From positions 186,001-250,000 of the forward strand of contig LLEY01000092.1 in NCBI GenBank assembly GCA_001414485.1: a stretch of DNA of 64,000 nt, read 5' to 3'. Below are positions 24,526 through 35,390 of this stretch, piece by piece. The notes beneath the pieces are model-generated. The model did no database searches. It had not been told where the DNA came from and was given only the letters and a program-made list of their open reading frames with translations. Numbering within the stretch: the first letter of the stretch is position 1; the number at the start of each line of letters is the position of its first letter. Source of the DNA: Calycina herbarum (taxonomy: Eukaryota; Ascomycota; Leotiomycetes; Helotiales; Pezizellaceae). The position numbers were made by a program, and so were the translations under genes.

Positions 24526-24813
24526 CCATTTGCTTACGACCTGAAAAGAGGCCAACTCAAAGAGGACTTCGTCAACAACGGCTGTCCCGCGGTACTCCTG
24601 ACGGGCGAAGTTCTGGCAATATCCTGGGGTCAGGACGGCTGGAGGGAACTTGTAGGAGACGCAAAGTACAACATCCCGAAGCACTCGTACCACCGTGTAC
24701 ACAGACTCAACCTATCGGAAGCTGAGCGGAAAAAATCGAAGTACACGTTCCCGGGAAAGGGTCGAGTCTGTACGATAATCCATTGGACCAAGGACGGGTT
24801 TCGTTCGGATTGA
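24526..24813 (+). pseudogene. Coding-like island without a start codon (gene relic or lone exon)
   Basis: An open frame of 95 codons from 24526 to a TGA at 24811-24813 stands out as GC-richer than the AT-rich DNA around it, with mostly G or C at third codon positions. The peptide is protein-like, with blocks such as VLAISWGQDGWRELVGDAK and GKGRVCTIIHWTKDGFRSD. There is no ATG in frame: the frame is closed upstream by TGA at 24523, and no clear 3' splice site precedes it. I do not recognise the family. It could be the last exon of an undetected gene, a decayed gene fragment, or a piece inserted by recombination. Confidence 0.45.
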
Positions 24814-25234
24814 GATCTTAGCGAAGGGGTGGCTGGATTGGTCATCTGCGCCCTAGGGTCGTTAACAAGAGCTGTGTGGTTTATGTGAGCCTCGGTACTT
24901 GAAGGAGTAGGATATAGGAGCTAGAACCTGAGGAAACCATGATTTGGGCGATCAGGTACATACCTCATCAGCCTGATCCGCTTCGCTTGTATGGATGAGG
25001 TGGGGGTTTGAGCTGGGGATTGGACACGCCGTCTGTATATTTGGGAGTAAAAAGATCTTCTCTATACCTCCTCTTTCTTAGGCTAGATCTTTTTGAACAA
25101 TGATTTATACTAAATTGTACTAGGAAATTCAAACAATAAGAGCTGCGAACAGTATCCTTCTATGTGAAATTAAAATAAGAAGCAGATGAACGGCTACGTC
25201 GGCTATTTTTCAAGCTTACACTTTTGCCTTGTCC

Positions 25235-25375
25235 TACTTATCAAAGCTAACTTTTATCCTCAACCAGTGTATTCCCTTCCCCCACCCAAACTTTATTCCA
25301 AACTCATAGCACTACCTCTCTATAAAGAAGAAACTTACCAGCATGCTATGGAGCTCTATACACAGAAGACATAAT
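25235..25375 (+). repeat. Degraded dispersed repeat, copy 3
   Basis: Contains AAAGCTAACTTTTATCC, then CATAGCACTACCTCTCTATA, AAGAAGAAACTTA and CCAGCATGCT. It is co-linear with copy 2. The TCTCTATAAA string could once have been a TATA box of a mobile element. Confidence 0.5.
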
Positions 25376-27021
25376 GGTGGTTCGGCAGTGATCAGTGCCC
25401 CTGAGTCGCAGTTTTGGTACTCAAGACATAATCTTTACACTCTATGCTATTTAACCTTTCAAACCTCTTACTTGTACCTAGTCCCCATAATTTAGGTTTT
25501 GTTCTTCTTGATAGAGAGAAGACTTACAATCGGTAGTGAGAAAACTTTTGAAAACAAGAACTTTATGGGAAGGGGTTCATTCAAATGAAATGTTGATAAA
25601 GGGATAAGTGGGTTTGTCATCTATCATTTGATTCTCTTCTCTAGAAACAATTGGAATATCTGTGGGTTTCTAGTTGGAATCAACCATTTGATCTGTCAGA
25701 GACCAAATTCAAGTCCCACACTGTCTGCTATAATTGATTATATCTTCTGACACCCCTGGAGTCTCTATCTTCATTTAAAATACCAGGAAGAGTGTATGTG
25801 TGGTTTCTTTAAGACCAACTCACTTACAAAAATCCTAGGGTTGCGATATCCCCAAATAGTTGCTGATACTTTCAGATTCTCCTCACAGGGAAATACTTCG
25901 CCTTGCCACCAAAGCACTTGTAGAATATAGCTACGTAGGAAGCAGCAGCCTCTGTTTGAGTTGAGGTAGATCTGGGGTTTTCATCTGAATTATTTCCATC
26001 CATTTATCATACTACTGTCGTTTATAGTTCTGCTGTCGGTAGCATTTTCGGTTGAACTGCTGTCATTATCCCATTTGCTGTTAAATTTTTTCGTTCAGAA
26101 GAGAAAGTTGAGAAATTTTAAGTTACTATTCTGTGAGATAAATTTCTTTGCCCAGTTGTGCTTCTAGGGGCGGAAATATGTTTGGGCGTTTACGTGTTTG
26201 GTGGTTGTTAAACACTCAGACGCACTATGTTTTGTAGTAGTCAAAGTCTTTTTTGTTGGCTTTAGTCAAACGTGATTTTACTTTTTTATTGAATAGAATT
26301 TTACTTACCAGCATGTTTATGAATCTCTCTAGATAATGGATCCATGTTAATTAACATATTCAACATCAACAATATTAAGCGAGAGGTGTGTTCCAGGTTT
26401 TCTGCTGTTTTTAACAGAGAGCAACAGCGCTTGTAGGACTAGATCGATTGGGCGGTGTTTGAAAGAATGGAAAGTTGATGAAATTATCTTTTCAGGTTAG
26501 CGTTCACCAGTCAGTGTAGCCATTCGTAGATGTTGGTGGAAATATTGTACTAGATTATCTCAGAGGATCACTAACACATCATAAGAGATGGCTTTGAATA
26601 ATTAGCATTTAGATTCTTTTATTCTTCTAGATCAAACGTACAATAGGAAATCAACTACCAATCTCCGCCACATATACTTATCTTCCCAAGTCAATGGATC
26701 AGTACCCTGAAACTTAGCGTTCGGTACACCAAAGTCTAGTAGCCAAGCACCTGTTATTTAGCGATCACCACACTCCATTCCAGCGACCCGCCACTTGAAA
26801 ATTAGCGAGTAGGCTCTGAATCTTCAGCGACACTTCTCGCGACTCTTGAGAGTGAGAGATTTGAGTAAAGAATAAGAGTTTGCTGGTTGTTATCAATTAA
26901 ATTGTAGCTGCTATTCTAAGTCTTCTCAAAGGAAATTCCATTATAACATTGTTGAGATAATTGAGATTTCGTTTGGGTTTCGTGGTCTGAAAATAAAGAG
27001 ATTAGGTTGATTGTTGATTGA

Positions 27022-27150
27022 TATTCGCACCCCCTTGTTGTCTAACTCTTTTTGAGTAAGCTAGGAGTAAGCAACGGGTAAGCTGCAAGTATGAAATGAT
27101 TGAAATCTACAGCCACATTTCGCACAGCCATCACGTATTACCTACCCCTT
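27022..27150 (+). repeat. Dispersed repeat with GTAAGC motifs, copy 1
   Basis: Begins TATTCGCACCCCCTTGTTG, then has three GTAAGC strings (27056, 27067, 27078; the last in GGGTAAGCTGCAA) and later ATTACCTACCCC. The same order of blocks occurs at 43038-43205. Clusters of short repeats like this are seen in the subterminal regions of some DNA transposons, but no terminal repeats or transposase are visible. Confidence 0.45.
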
Positions 27151-28093
27151 TTGAGGTTGGTTGAGTTAGTAATACCGATATTCAGTTCACTTCTAGAGGT
27201 TTAGAAGGTAACTTATTATTTTAAAGTGTGGTTTTAAAGTTCTTTGGTTTTGAGAAAGTCTTCGTCTCTATATAACAGGTATTGTAATAAGCTGGCAACA
27301 TAGTATCACTTCTCTCTCCCTCACTATTTAGAGGGAAGAAAACAAGTACGCACAACTATCTCCAGTGTCGTGGCACGAGAAACACATTCTTACTAATTTG
27401 TAGCTTTCATGCGTGATACACTGAAGACCTCAATTGAGAACTCAGCTCGATCTGCTTTGCTTTTAAACAAGCTCGAAATTTCGAGGTCTTCAAACACCCC
27501 ACCCTCCTACGTTTCGTTTTTGAAATTATATGGAAGGGAGTCTGAAGAGGGGAGGGGGATTATTATACCTTGGATATAGACAGAGAGTATCCAAATGCTA
27601 ACACGACAAAATCAATCGAAAGTCTTCTGAGTTCAAGAACTCCCTATATGCAGACGCTTGGAGACTTGAGTCCTCAAATGGCTAAGTGGAGACTGGCATA
27701 TCAAGGTAACTTTAACGGTGCAATCAATAACAAGAATCATGTAATCAATATTGGTAGTTGATGCGTTGTAAATAAAAGGTCAAAGGCTAAACTGAACAAG
27801 TAGACGAAAAACGCTTGCATCCCACATGATCTGACAAGAATTATCAATTAACTCTAATAATTCAAGCCCATAGTTTCCCGAAACAGTTCCCAGTAATGCA
27901 AAGACGATCGCAGCTTTGAGACTATGCATCCACCAAGCTAATTTAGTCTGTATCGCACTTTTAGTTGTTGATATCTATTGTTGATGACTATTGTTCAACT
28001 TCTGTTTTACCTAGCAATAATATTATTGCTAGCGATAGCTTCGATCGCAGAATCAATGGTCTTTTCTGTTTCGTCTAGATACGAGAGATGTGA

Positions 28094-30028
28094 TTAGAAT
28101 TTCAATTTCTCTAGGACAAATGAAGAATGTGACGTTGGCTTACCGAAATTTCTAGTTGTATTCGCATGCTTAATCTCGTCGTCTGTTAACCGAGGGCCAT
28201 CTTTATATGGTGTGTTCCGTCCCTTGTTAGGATTATTCCACCCGATATCAAGCAATCTATTGACCGTGTTATTATCTCCACCTGGAGAATCAGCTGGGAA
28301 CCCCTCTATGGCATTCTCAATCCCATTCGCAACAATCCTTGAATAGACTTTGTCCACATCACTCGTAATTCCTTCAAAACCGACCACGAGAGCCATTACT
28401 CCAGCGACAAATGGTGCAGCCATATTGGTACCGCTTTTGACGGCGTAGGAATTGTCGCTTTTGATTCCTAAAGCTTCAATACCCGTTCCAGGGGCGCTTA
28501 TTTTGACGTGGGGTCCGAAATTGGAGAAGGTGGACTTTGTATAATTGCGGTCAACCGATGAGATTGCCATGACGGACTCATCATATCTATTGACATGTCA
28601 GAAAATTACCTTCTGTTGGCTTACTAGGGGTTATCTGACATGGCGGGACTTTTGAATGATAGCTTATTATCGTTTCCTGCTGAAACTGCAACTATTGTCG
28701 AAAAAGAACCGGAAGTTAGTTTTGCCCAAAACCAGAAGTGTCTTTTGAAGAAGAAGAAAAGATATCAAGTCTGAGCAAGGAGGACATTACATACTTGGAA
28801 TACCGGCATCTCTGGCGGCTTTGACAGCTGCACGGAATAATTTATTTTCAGGGCCGCCAAGAGACATATTTATCACTGAGCCACGGAATCCTGGGAGCTG
28901 TTCCGTTTGTTAACTCCGGACAGAAGGAGGTAGATGTGGAATTTAGTATTGTTGGGAAGAAAATCAAGAACTTACACGTGTCTTCTTGTAGTCATTATGC
29001 TCTTTGACTACATCATTGATAGCTGTTTATATATTAGCATATTCATAGAAAGTAGAGTTGAAAAAGACCCACCATGAGCAATTATTGCCACGGAACCTCC
29101 TTTACCAACGACTTTGACACTGACTATATGAACACCAAAAGCAAAGTCCGATATAATTCCCGCTACCTATGTAATAAATGTGAGTTTTTTGAATGATCAT
29201 ATTCTCACGAGAATCTCATTTCTTACATGAGTCCCATGTCCCTTCACATCGTCCTATAGTAAGAATAATATTAGCTAAAAATAAACATTTCACGATGGAA
29301 TCTTTCGTTCACTTACACTAGACTCTTCGACATAAAGATTATTTTGCAGGTTCTTGAAATGTGTTGCCACTGGTCCACCAGGAACACCAAATCTAGCATG
29401 AGAGATCCTAACTCCTGTATCTAACACATAGACATGAACACCTTTGCCTCCATCAAATATTGTTGACTATTTTCATCTTTAGGTCAGCATGGTATCCGTC
29501 TTTACATAAACTGAGCCTCTCAATACAGAACGAACGGGAAATTCTCACACAGGTCTGTTTTTCTGGGTTAGGTGCCACTTTCTTGCCGCCTTGTATCATT
29601 GTGAGCCACCATTTGCAACCCTCCCGCTGGCCCTGAATATATCTCTTCTTGTTTTGGATTTGGAACTCTTCTCCGCTACTCACTTCCAGCATTGGTTCAA
29701 CGATAGTATCGTCCTGGACGGAAAGTACTCCTGGGTCATAACGAATGAGGTTGTGCAAAATGTGTGAATCAAGCTTAGCTCTATATCCATTCACAATCTC
29801 AATTCTGTGGAATATCGAAGCTTTTTGCGAGAGGTCAATGCCAATGAAAGCAAAGTGCTCTTCCAAGGTATAACCTTCTCGGAGAACCACTCCGAATTCA
29901 CCGTTGATTCGATGGGCGGGATTCTCGGGTCGATGGTGTTGGGCTTGTGTTGTTCGTGGAGCAACTAAGGAGTTGACTAGAGAGCCAGTGAGAGAGAAAA
30001 ACAAACAAATTACTTTGATGGTGTTCAT
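28094..30028 (-). CDS. Secreted subtilisin-family (S8) protein with Ser-to-Asn nucleophile change
   Basis: A multi-exon gene for a proteinase K-like S8 protein. It has a signal peptide (MNTIKVICLFFSLTGSLVNS), an I9 propeptide (FGVVLREGYTLEEHFAFI to about VQDDTIVEP), then the catalytic domain. The Asp motif VYVLDTGVR (about 29440) and the His motif KGHGTHVAG (split by an intron near 29225) are intact, as is the oxyanion-hole region SAGNDN (about 28690). The nucleophile motif reads GTNMAAPFVAG (about 28410-28440) instead of GTSMA-PHVAG, so Ser is Asn and the following His is Phe. At least seven introns are needed. One (28576-28628) has a weak GTCAGA donor; the better-looking GTAAGC donor nearby would create a TAA and a 38-nt intron. 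The predicted product is an inactive pseudoprotease, or the gene is decaying. Confidence 0.78.
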
Positions 30029-30806
30029 TGCGAACTGTGAGTAGGTATGAAGCTTTTAAAAATGGGATGAGATGATCCAAAAGCTTTAGAGCAATTCTTT
30101 CAGGTATATACATTTCACAGAAAATGGCTCGGCAAGTGTCTAGCCCACCTGCGGTTGGGTAAACGTATAACGTAAACGTAAATTTCCAAATTGTTGTCAA
30201 ACCTTTATCAACAACAAGTAAAAAATCTTAGGGCTTATTTTACGAGCTGAGCCCCATCAATGTACACTTGATGAAAGCGAGGGAACTGAAAGCTGCCAAC
30301 TTTTTAATCTGTAAATATATCCCAAACAGCAAAAAGCATTGCCATGTACGTAAGGCGTTTCTTTCGCGAGGTACCCATCTAGTCGTCGTGCTAAGAAGGA
30401 GAAGCGAAGATGAATCTTTTGTAATTGTATGTATAGAATCCAACCTGATAAAAAAGTACTAGAATGATCATAGAAACTCTCGAAGCTCTCTGTATAAGTT
30501 AATGATGAGTGGTCTTTCCAAATAAGTCTACGTAAGTTTTTGTTGTGCCATAGGTATCGATGGTTGAGCCACAACGCCCACCAAATCCTTCGCCACTTCA
30601 CATCAGAGACGGAGGGCGTTTTTTTCTTGAATGACTTGGTTATTCAATTGATTCCGCACAAGCTACTTCATGGGTCCCTTTTCGAGTTTATCTCAAGTTC
30701 AACTCCAGCCCCCCTTTTTTTCTGTTGTGACGAATAAATTACCAGCAACTAGCTAATCCTCTTCAATCATCTCAAAACCATCACTCGAATCCTCCTCCTA
30801 GCAATC
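30029..30806. promoter_or_regulatory. Divergent intergenic region between S8 protein and I9-domain gene
   Basis: These 778 bases separate the start codons of two divergent genes that share I9 domains. No gene is seen in it. It could act as a common promoter region. T-rich and C-rich runs (CCCCCCTTTTTTTCTG near 30709 and TCCTCCTCCTAGCAATC before the ATG at 30807) are consistent with promoter use on the plus strand. Confidence 0.4.
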
Positions 30807-31145
30807 ATGCCTCACCCACACCCCACGAAACCCTCGTCCCCAGACCCCTTTCCTCGCCAACATCCCCTTAACACACAAACCTACCAAGCACCCCTCAATG
30901 GTTCTCCTCTCAATAGTATTCCCAGATACTACGCCGTCCATCTCTTTCCCAATCATTCTCTCGAAGAACATACCAATTTTATCAAAACCGACCTCACACC
31001 AAACTTCATGCATATTTCCGACACTTTGTATACGGATCGTGTTGTTTACAGTGCGAGGAACGTTGGGAGTGATCTTTTGGCTGCTATTAGAGCGGATCCG
31101 GGAGTAGAGTTTGTCGAATATGATTATGAGATTGAACTTGATTGA
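30807..31145 (+). CDS. Free-standing I9 (subtilisin propeptide-like) inhibitor-domain protein
   Basis: Single-exon gene of 112 residues. After a Pro/His-rich N-terminal 40 residues the rest is one I9 fold: YYAVHLFPNHSLEEHTNFIK, a middle part with YTDRVVYSARNVGSDLLAAI, and RADPGVEFVEYDYEIELD at the end. The beta-alpha-beta pattern and the DPGV.FVE.D ending match subtilisin propeptides and the fungal proteinase B inhibitor Pbi2. There is no signal peptide, so the product should be cytosolic, like Pbi2. The I9 segment of the neighbouring divergent S8 protein has the same landmarks (LEEH..FI, IRYDPGVLSVQDD). Whether it inhibits that protein or another protease is inference. Confidence 0.78.
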   Translation: MPHPHPTKPSSPDPFPRQHPLNTQTYQAPLNGSPLNSIPRYYAVHLFPNHSLEEHTNFIKTDLTPNFMHISDTLYTDRVVYSARNVGSDLLAAIRADPGVEFVEYDYEIELD

Positions 31146-33436
31146 TGGGGAGGCATGGTGTGTTTGGGTGTTCTGATGTTCAAAGGGAGTTTTTGGGTTT
31201 TTGAAATTTCGACTGAGGATTGAGTGCAGATGGGGACTACGTACATACAAACTCGTACATGAAAAAGAGTGAACCTTGAAGTTAAACTGAAGTCTTGAAT
31301 CATACGACGAATTCCAAAACCATAAGATGAATGATGAATCATACAAGACTTGATGTACAAGGCCTACATTCACTACTTTTGAAACTAATACATATTCAAA
31401 TCCACGCTAACAACAAAAAAACACTCCAGGGGCTCGGATATAGTACTTGGGCATATTCCGCATCTACTTATACTTTTTGTATATTTTTGCGACTGGTTGA
31501 TACTGAGTTGTATGTGTTGCCAGGCTGTGCGTTGCTACTTTTCTTAGGGTAACCGACCTCTCTCTTTACGCGCGTATATCTCCAAGAGATATTTCCGAGC
31601 AACTACATCAGAGAGTAATATCTCCGAGAGTATATCGCCGATAATAATATACCGGAGCAGATATATCTTCGAGTAGATATTTCCGAGGGGGGCGCAGATT
31701 TCTCCGAGTAAATATTTCCGAACTAGTCTCTCAGAAATAAATCAGTTATAAATCACTCGGAGATAAACTGCTTTACTTGGAAATCTTTACTCGGACTTAT
31801 TATTCGTACTTGGAGATAATTCTCTCTCTTAGAAACAATTCTCTCGCTCAGACTTAGAATTAATTATTAGGCGATATTTACTTATAAATATTTGTTATAG
31901 GTCAAATTTCAGTACCGTCTAGTACCTTCCACTACAAGACTTCCTAAGCCCTAGCTACAGAAAAATCGCAAAACCCAATAGAAAATTGGAGAAGATTAAT
32001 CAGCTGCTAATTGATTACTATATTAGAAGAATCTAGAGTTTTTTCTTGTCGTTGGGGTTTTAGCGAAGTTTTACAACCGCATCTCATGACTAGAATGGAG
32101 ATATTTCGCTAGAAAAGTATATTTCCGACTTTCAAGTCACCCAACTACCTACGATTTGTTTCCGATGATAAGAATTTATGGGGAGTTCCGGGGGTCGTGT
32201 CGTGTCGTGTCGTGCTTTCCATTCTCGACCCCGGCATGGTGGCCCGACGAAGTAGTGGAAGGAATGACCTCAAGTCTCGTCCCCCGCGGTCGCTGCGCCA
32301 AGGTCAAACTCAAGGCCAGCGAGGGAAAGAACGACTTTGAACTTAACTCGACCCTCAACTTTACCTCTTACCTTGAACAGGAGACAGTTTTCGACCTGGC
32401 ATGGAAACCAAACTGCAGGCGGGCATCGCGAATACATAGCCAGTGTAGATGCTGCTCCTGAACAACTAACTCAACTGATTTGGATATCCCGTAAAGTCAT
32501 TCATAGACGATTGAAGAAAGTTGCCGTCGAATCTTTATTCGCTGTCGATTTTTTTTAGTTCCAACCTCTGATAACGTGAGGCCGAGGGAGCTTGGGAACG
32601 AGTGGACAGCCAGAGCCCGACACATTCAATCAAGTTGATAGATACCTAGACATGCGTATCCAGGGGCATCTAACGATCTTCTCCAGCTTGGTTGTTGAAA
32701 TTGTTGGTAGTCATTGCTTTGTCTACTTCGGCTGCAAGTCGAGCATATTTTTCTTCATTTGGTCCCTCTGACAGACGAGAGCCTCCAAATATTTCACTTG
32801 TGTCTTTCGTCCTACCTTGCAGTTCAGAAACAATTTGGCATCTAAATTAAGAAGCTCATCTCTCTCTCAGTTTCCTACCTTCTCATCAGCTAGCTACTCT
32901 CCTTCTGTTCCGCCCCACTCGATCTTTCAAAAAAAATAAAAATAAAAAAAATAAAATTTGCATTCGATAATACAAATGAATATGGAGATGATCAAAGAAC
33001 AAAGCAAGTGGCTTTTTGAAAGGTAGAGATGCGATGACCGTCGAGTGGAATCCGCGAGACGTTGACCTACTCTGGTACCAATATTTCCTTCCAGGAATAC
33101 CACCCCATTACTGAGGAAAACAACTTTCAAGGAACAAGACCGCAGCCTCCGCGTAGTACCTCGTACAGAGACCAAAAGCAGGTAAAATCAATATCAACTC
33201 ACGTTGTATCTCCGCCCTAAAAAACAAATCAACTCGAAAACTATTCAAATGACCAAAGCAAAACTTTAAAACATCTTAAGACGAAGATATCAATCCAATT
33301 TCGTATACCCCGGGCACCAGCTACTTCATAAATTGCTAAACCCCGCAACATGGTATCATAAATCCCTCCAATCCCTCGCTCAGATATTAGTACATCCCAC
33401 AAATTTGTACACCCAAACTCCATTCCAATTTCAAAC
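31146..33436. other. Gene-free stretch with a short-motif array
   Basis: No gene recognised. The left part holds the inverted TCCGAG motif array (31575-31870, separate entry). Around 32190-32212 there is a (GTGTC)4 microsatellite. A plus-strand frame at 32156-32461 is open but has no recognisable feature. The A-rich run at 32930-32955 is simple sequence. The right end is the 3' region of the CorA-like gene. Confidence 0.5.
31575..31870. repeat. Array of short TCCGAG motifs that switches orientation
   Basis: Eight copies of an 11-13-bp motif close to ATATTTCCGAG occur on the plus strand between 31576 and 31721 (for example at 31590, 31618, 31677, 31699, 31711). Four or more copies of the reverse complement, such as CTCGGAGATA (31756), CTTGGAAAT (31777), CTCGGACTTA (31790) and CTTGGAGATAA (31809), follow from 31755 on. 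The switch is near 31740. The arrangement could fold into a large imperfect hairpin. No coding frame runs through it. Confidence 0.7.
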
Positions 33437-35390
33437 TCATTGATCCTTCTCCGGATCCTTGGCCTTCCTCCACCCCTGATCAATAATAAACTGGCCACTC
33501 TTCTTCACCGCACTGTCTAGGCTCTCCGTGATATACATCAAGAGCCGACTAAAGAAGAACAGGAACAGAAACGAGATGCTCATGATGACTGCAAATGAGT
33601 ACCAGTAGTCCGTCACAGAATACACTCCCTCCAGATCTTTGATCTCGATGGAGAAGTAACTGGTCATGAGACTGACTGGGAGAAATAGCACGGAAAGTTT
33701 TGCTAGTAATCCTGCTGCGCGGGTGAGACGGGCTGTAGCTTCGGAGTCTTTCTGGGCGTTGATGCTGAAATACTGGGGGGAGTCAGTATTATGCGGGGTT
33801 CGAAATGGGGTATGAAATTACTGTGTTTGCGAGAGCATCTTTTTCGAGAAGCAGCTCTTTTGTTTCACTCAGGATTAACAATTGCAATCGATCACCAAGT
33901 CGCTCGAATCGAGAGATGGCAGATGGCGCAAGAGGCGGTCCTTGTCGTCCATGCAAAGGGGCAAATTGCATCGTTTCCGAACTTGGAGAACTTGGAGCCC
34001 TCAGACCGTTGGTGCCCTGTTGCTTTGCGGGTTGCAAGACTCGTTGGATCAGATTTTTGTAACCTTCGTAGACGTGTTGCATTTGGCGGATTTTGTAACC
34101 AATCCTATGAAGTTGCGGAACAATCTCTTTTTGTATCGTCTTCACGGATTTCCTAGACTAAAAGGTGTGAGCATGAATAATCGTGGGTTGTAGTTTTGAG
34201 AGGGGGGCATACTGTGCTGTCGAAAATCCTCTTTCCCTACTCTGGGTTAGTAAATATCTTCCAACCGGTGGAAATAGATGTCCATACCAAAGCTTTCAAT
34301 CTATCCTGAAACGTCTCCATGGCTTGATACACCGCACGCCAATCATCAAATAAATAGTAAAATAAATTGCTTGCTCCTTCATTGCCCCATTCATTAGGCG
34401 CGCCCTCTTGCAGGGCGTTTCTGATGGATACCATCTCAATAGGTGTCTCTAACTTTTCGTCCATTCCAATCTTGGACAATTGGCAGAAGACATTCATTAG
34501 ATTGGCCCGGGCACTTTTAAGGTTTTTGATATCATCGACATGCTCATGAAACGAAATGACGGTGCCTAAAAGCAATCAGCAAAGCCCGATTGCAGAAGAA
34601 GGCTTCTTCCATACTATCGTCGCAAACCACAAGCCACGAGTATAAACGACGCTGTTCCTCTTCTTCAAGCCTCCCGGTTATGTCAATCTCCAAGTTCATC
34701 CTTCTGTCCTCTGGCATTTGTTCATGCATCCAATTGGCTCCAACGCAAATGACTTTGAGAAGGTTAAAAACGGTGACCAAGGACGGATAGAATTTGGGAC
34801 TCACACTTGTCTCCGAAATCGACTGCATGGTAATTAATCATTTTCTCTACTATATGGTAATGTGAATCCCGTCGTTTCGTCGAAATCGATTTCCTTGTTT
34901 CCTTCTCCGTTCCCTTTTCCTGTTCAGAGGTCACATCGCCCTTTTCGAGATCCTCCTTGTGCTTGTGCCCGTCGTGGAGTTTTGAAGTATGGTGTTTCGA
35001 TTTGTGCTCGATGGTTTTATTTTCGCGGGACATTGGCTCGTCCTTAATGATGGCATGGAGCCTGCTGGAGAAGCCATAGTGTTTAACAATTCGCGAGACA
35101 GCTTCCTGTTGCTTATGTGGACCCCAAATATTTCTGCCATCTGGGTTAGCACCGTCCACAAGGAAGGCAGAAGGTTGGAAGCCTTACATCCATCTAATCG
35201 GCCGCTGCTGGGGTCGGGATTCGGTCAGTAACTTGTTGAAGTCCTGTTCTTGGAGCTCGAAGGCGATCTGGGCCTCATCTTTCCCAAAGTCGAGGACAAA
35301 GTTCTTGGTTGAAATGTCGAGGGCTTTTAGCTTGCATTCGGCGTAGATTCTGGGGTCATCGTAGTTGTCGAACCTGCCATTTTCCATCAT
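33437..35390 (-). CDS. CorA-like membrane protein, fungal-specific type
   Basis: A multi-exon gene for a large cytosolic protein with two C-terminal membrane helices, the layout of fungal CorA-like (Mg2+/Zn2+ transporter superfamily) proteins. The N-terminal part includes RIVKHYGFSSRLHAII, a charged His/Lys-rich linker, then ICVGANWMHEQMP and SWLVVCDDSTVISF rebuilt across two ~50-nt introns with good GTGAGT/GTATGG donors (near 34800 and 34600). A long helical region follows (QRVLQPAKQQG, ERLGDRLQLLILSETKELLL). The C-terminus has LLAKLSVLFLPVSLMTSYFS and FAVIMSISFLFLFFFSRLLM as the two helices. The GMN motif that defines true CorA channels at the end of helix 1 is replaced by TSYFSI. Ion transport is therefore uncertain; many fungal members of this group have no assigned function. 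The start is the first of two consecutive Met codons. Confidence 0.8.

Larger units (their letters stand above)
23205..28093. other. AT-rich gene-poor stretch, about 4.9 kb
   Basis: No complete gene is visible. The sequence is AT-rich with many stop codons in all frames. It contains three diverged copies of a short TAGCACTACCTCTCTATAAA-like repeat (near 23645, 24365, 25305), a GC-richer coding-like island (24526-24813), five AGCG motifs within about 130 bases near 26710-26830, and one copy of a repeat shared with 43 kb (27022-27150). This is compatible with old, mutated mobile DNA, but no element can be delimited. Confidence 0.5.

Noticed and set aside
28576..28628. An apparent TAA at the exon junction of the S8 gene, which would mark it as a pseudogene
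   Set aside because: It arises only if the GTAAGC donor is used, giving a 38-nt intron that is too short. A GTCAGA donor 15 bases upstream gives a 53-nt intron and a domain of the expected length, so the stop is probably not real.
32156..32461. Plus-strand frame of 101 codons
   Set aside because: Contains the (GTGTC)n microsatellite, has an antisense open frame of similar length and no protein-like pattern.
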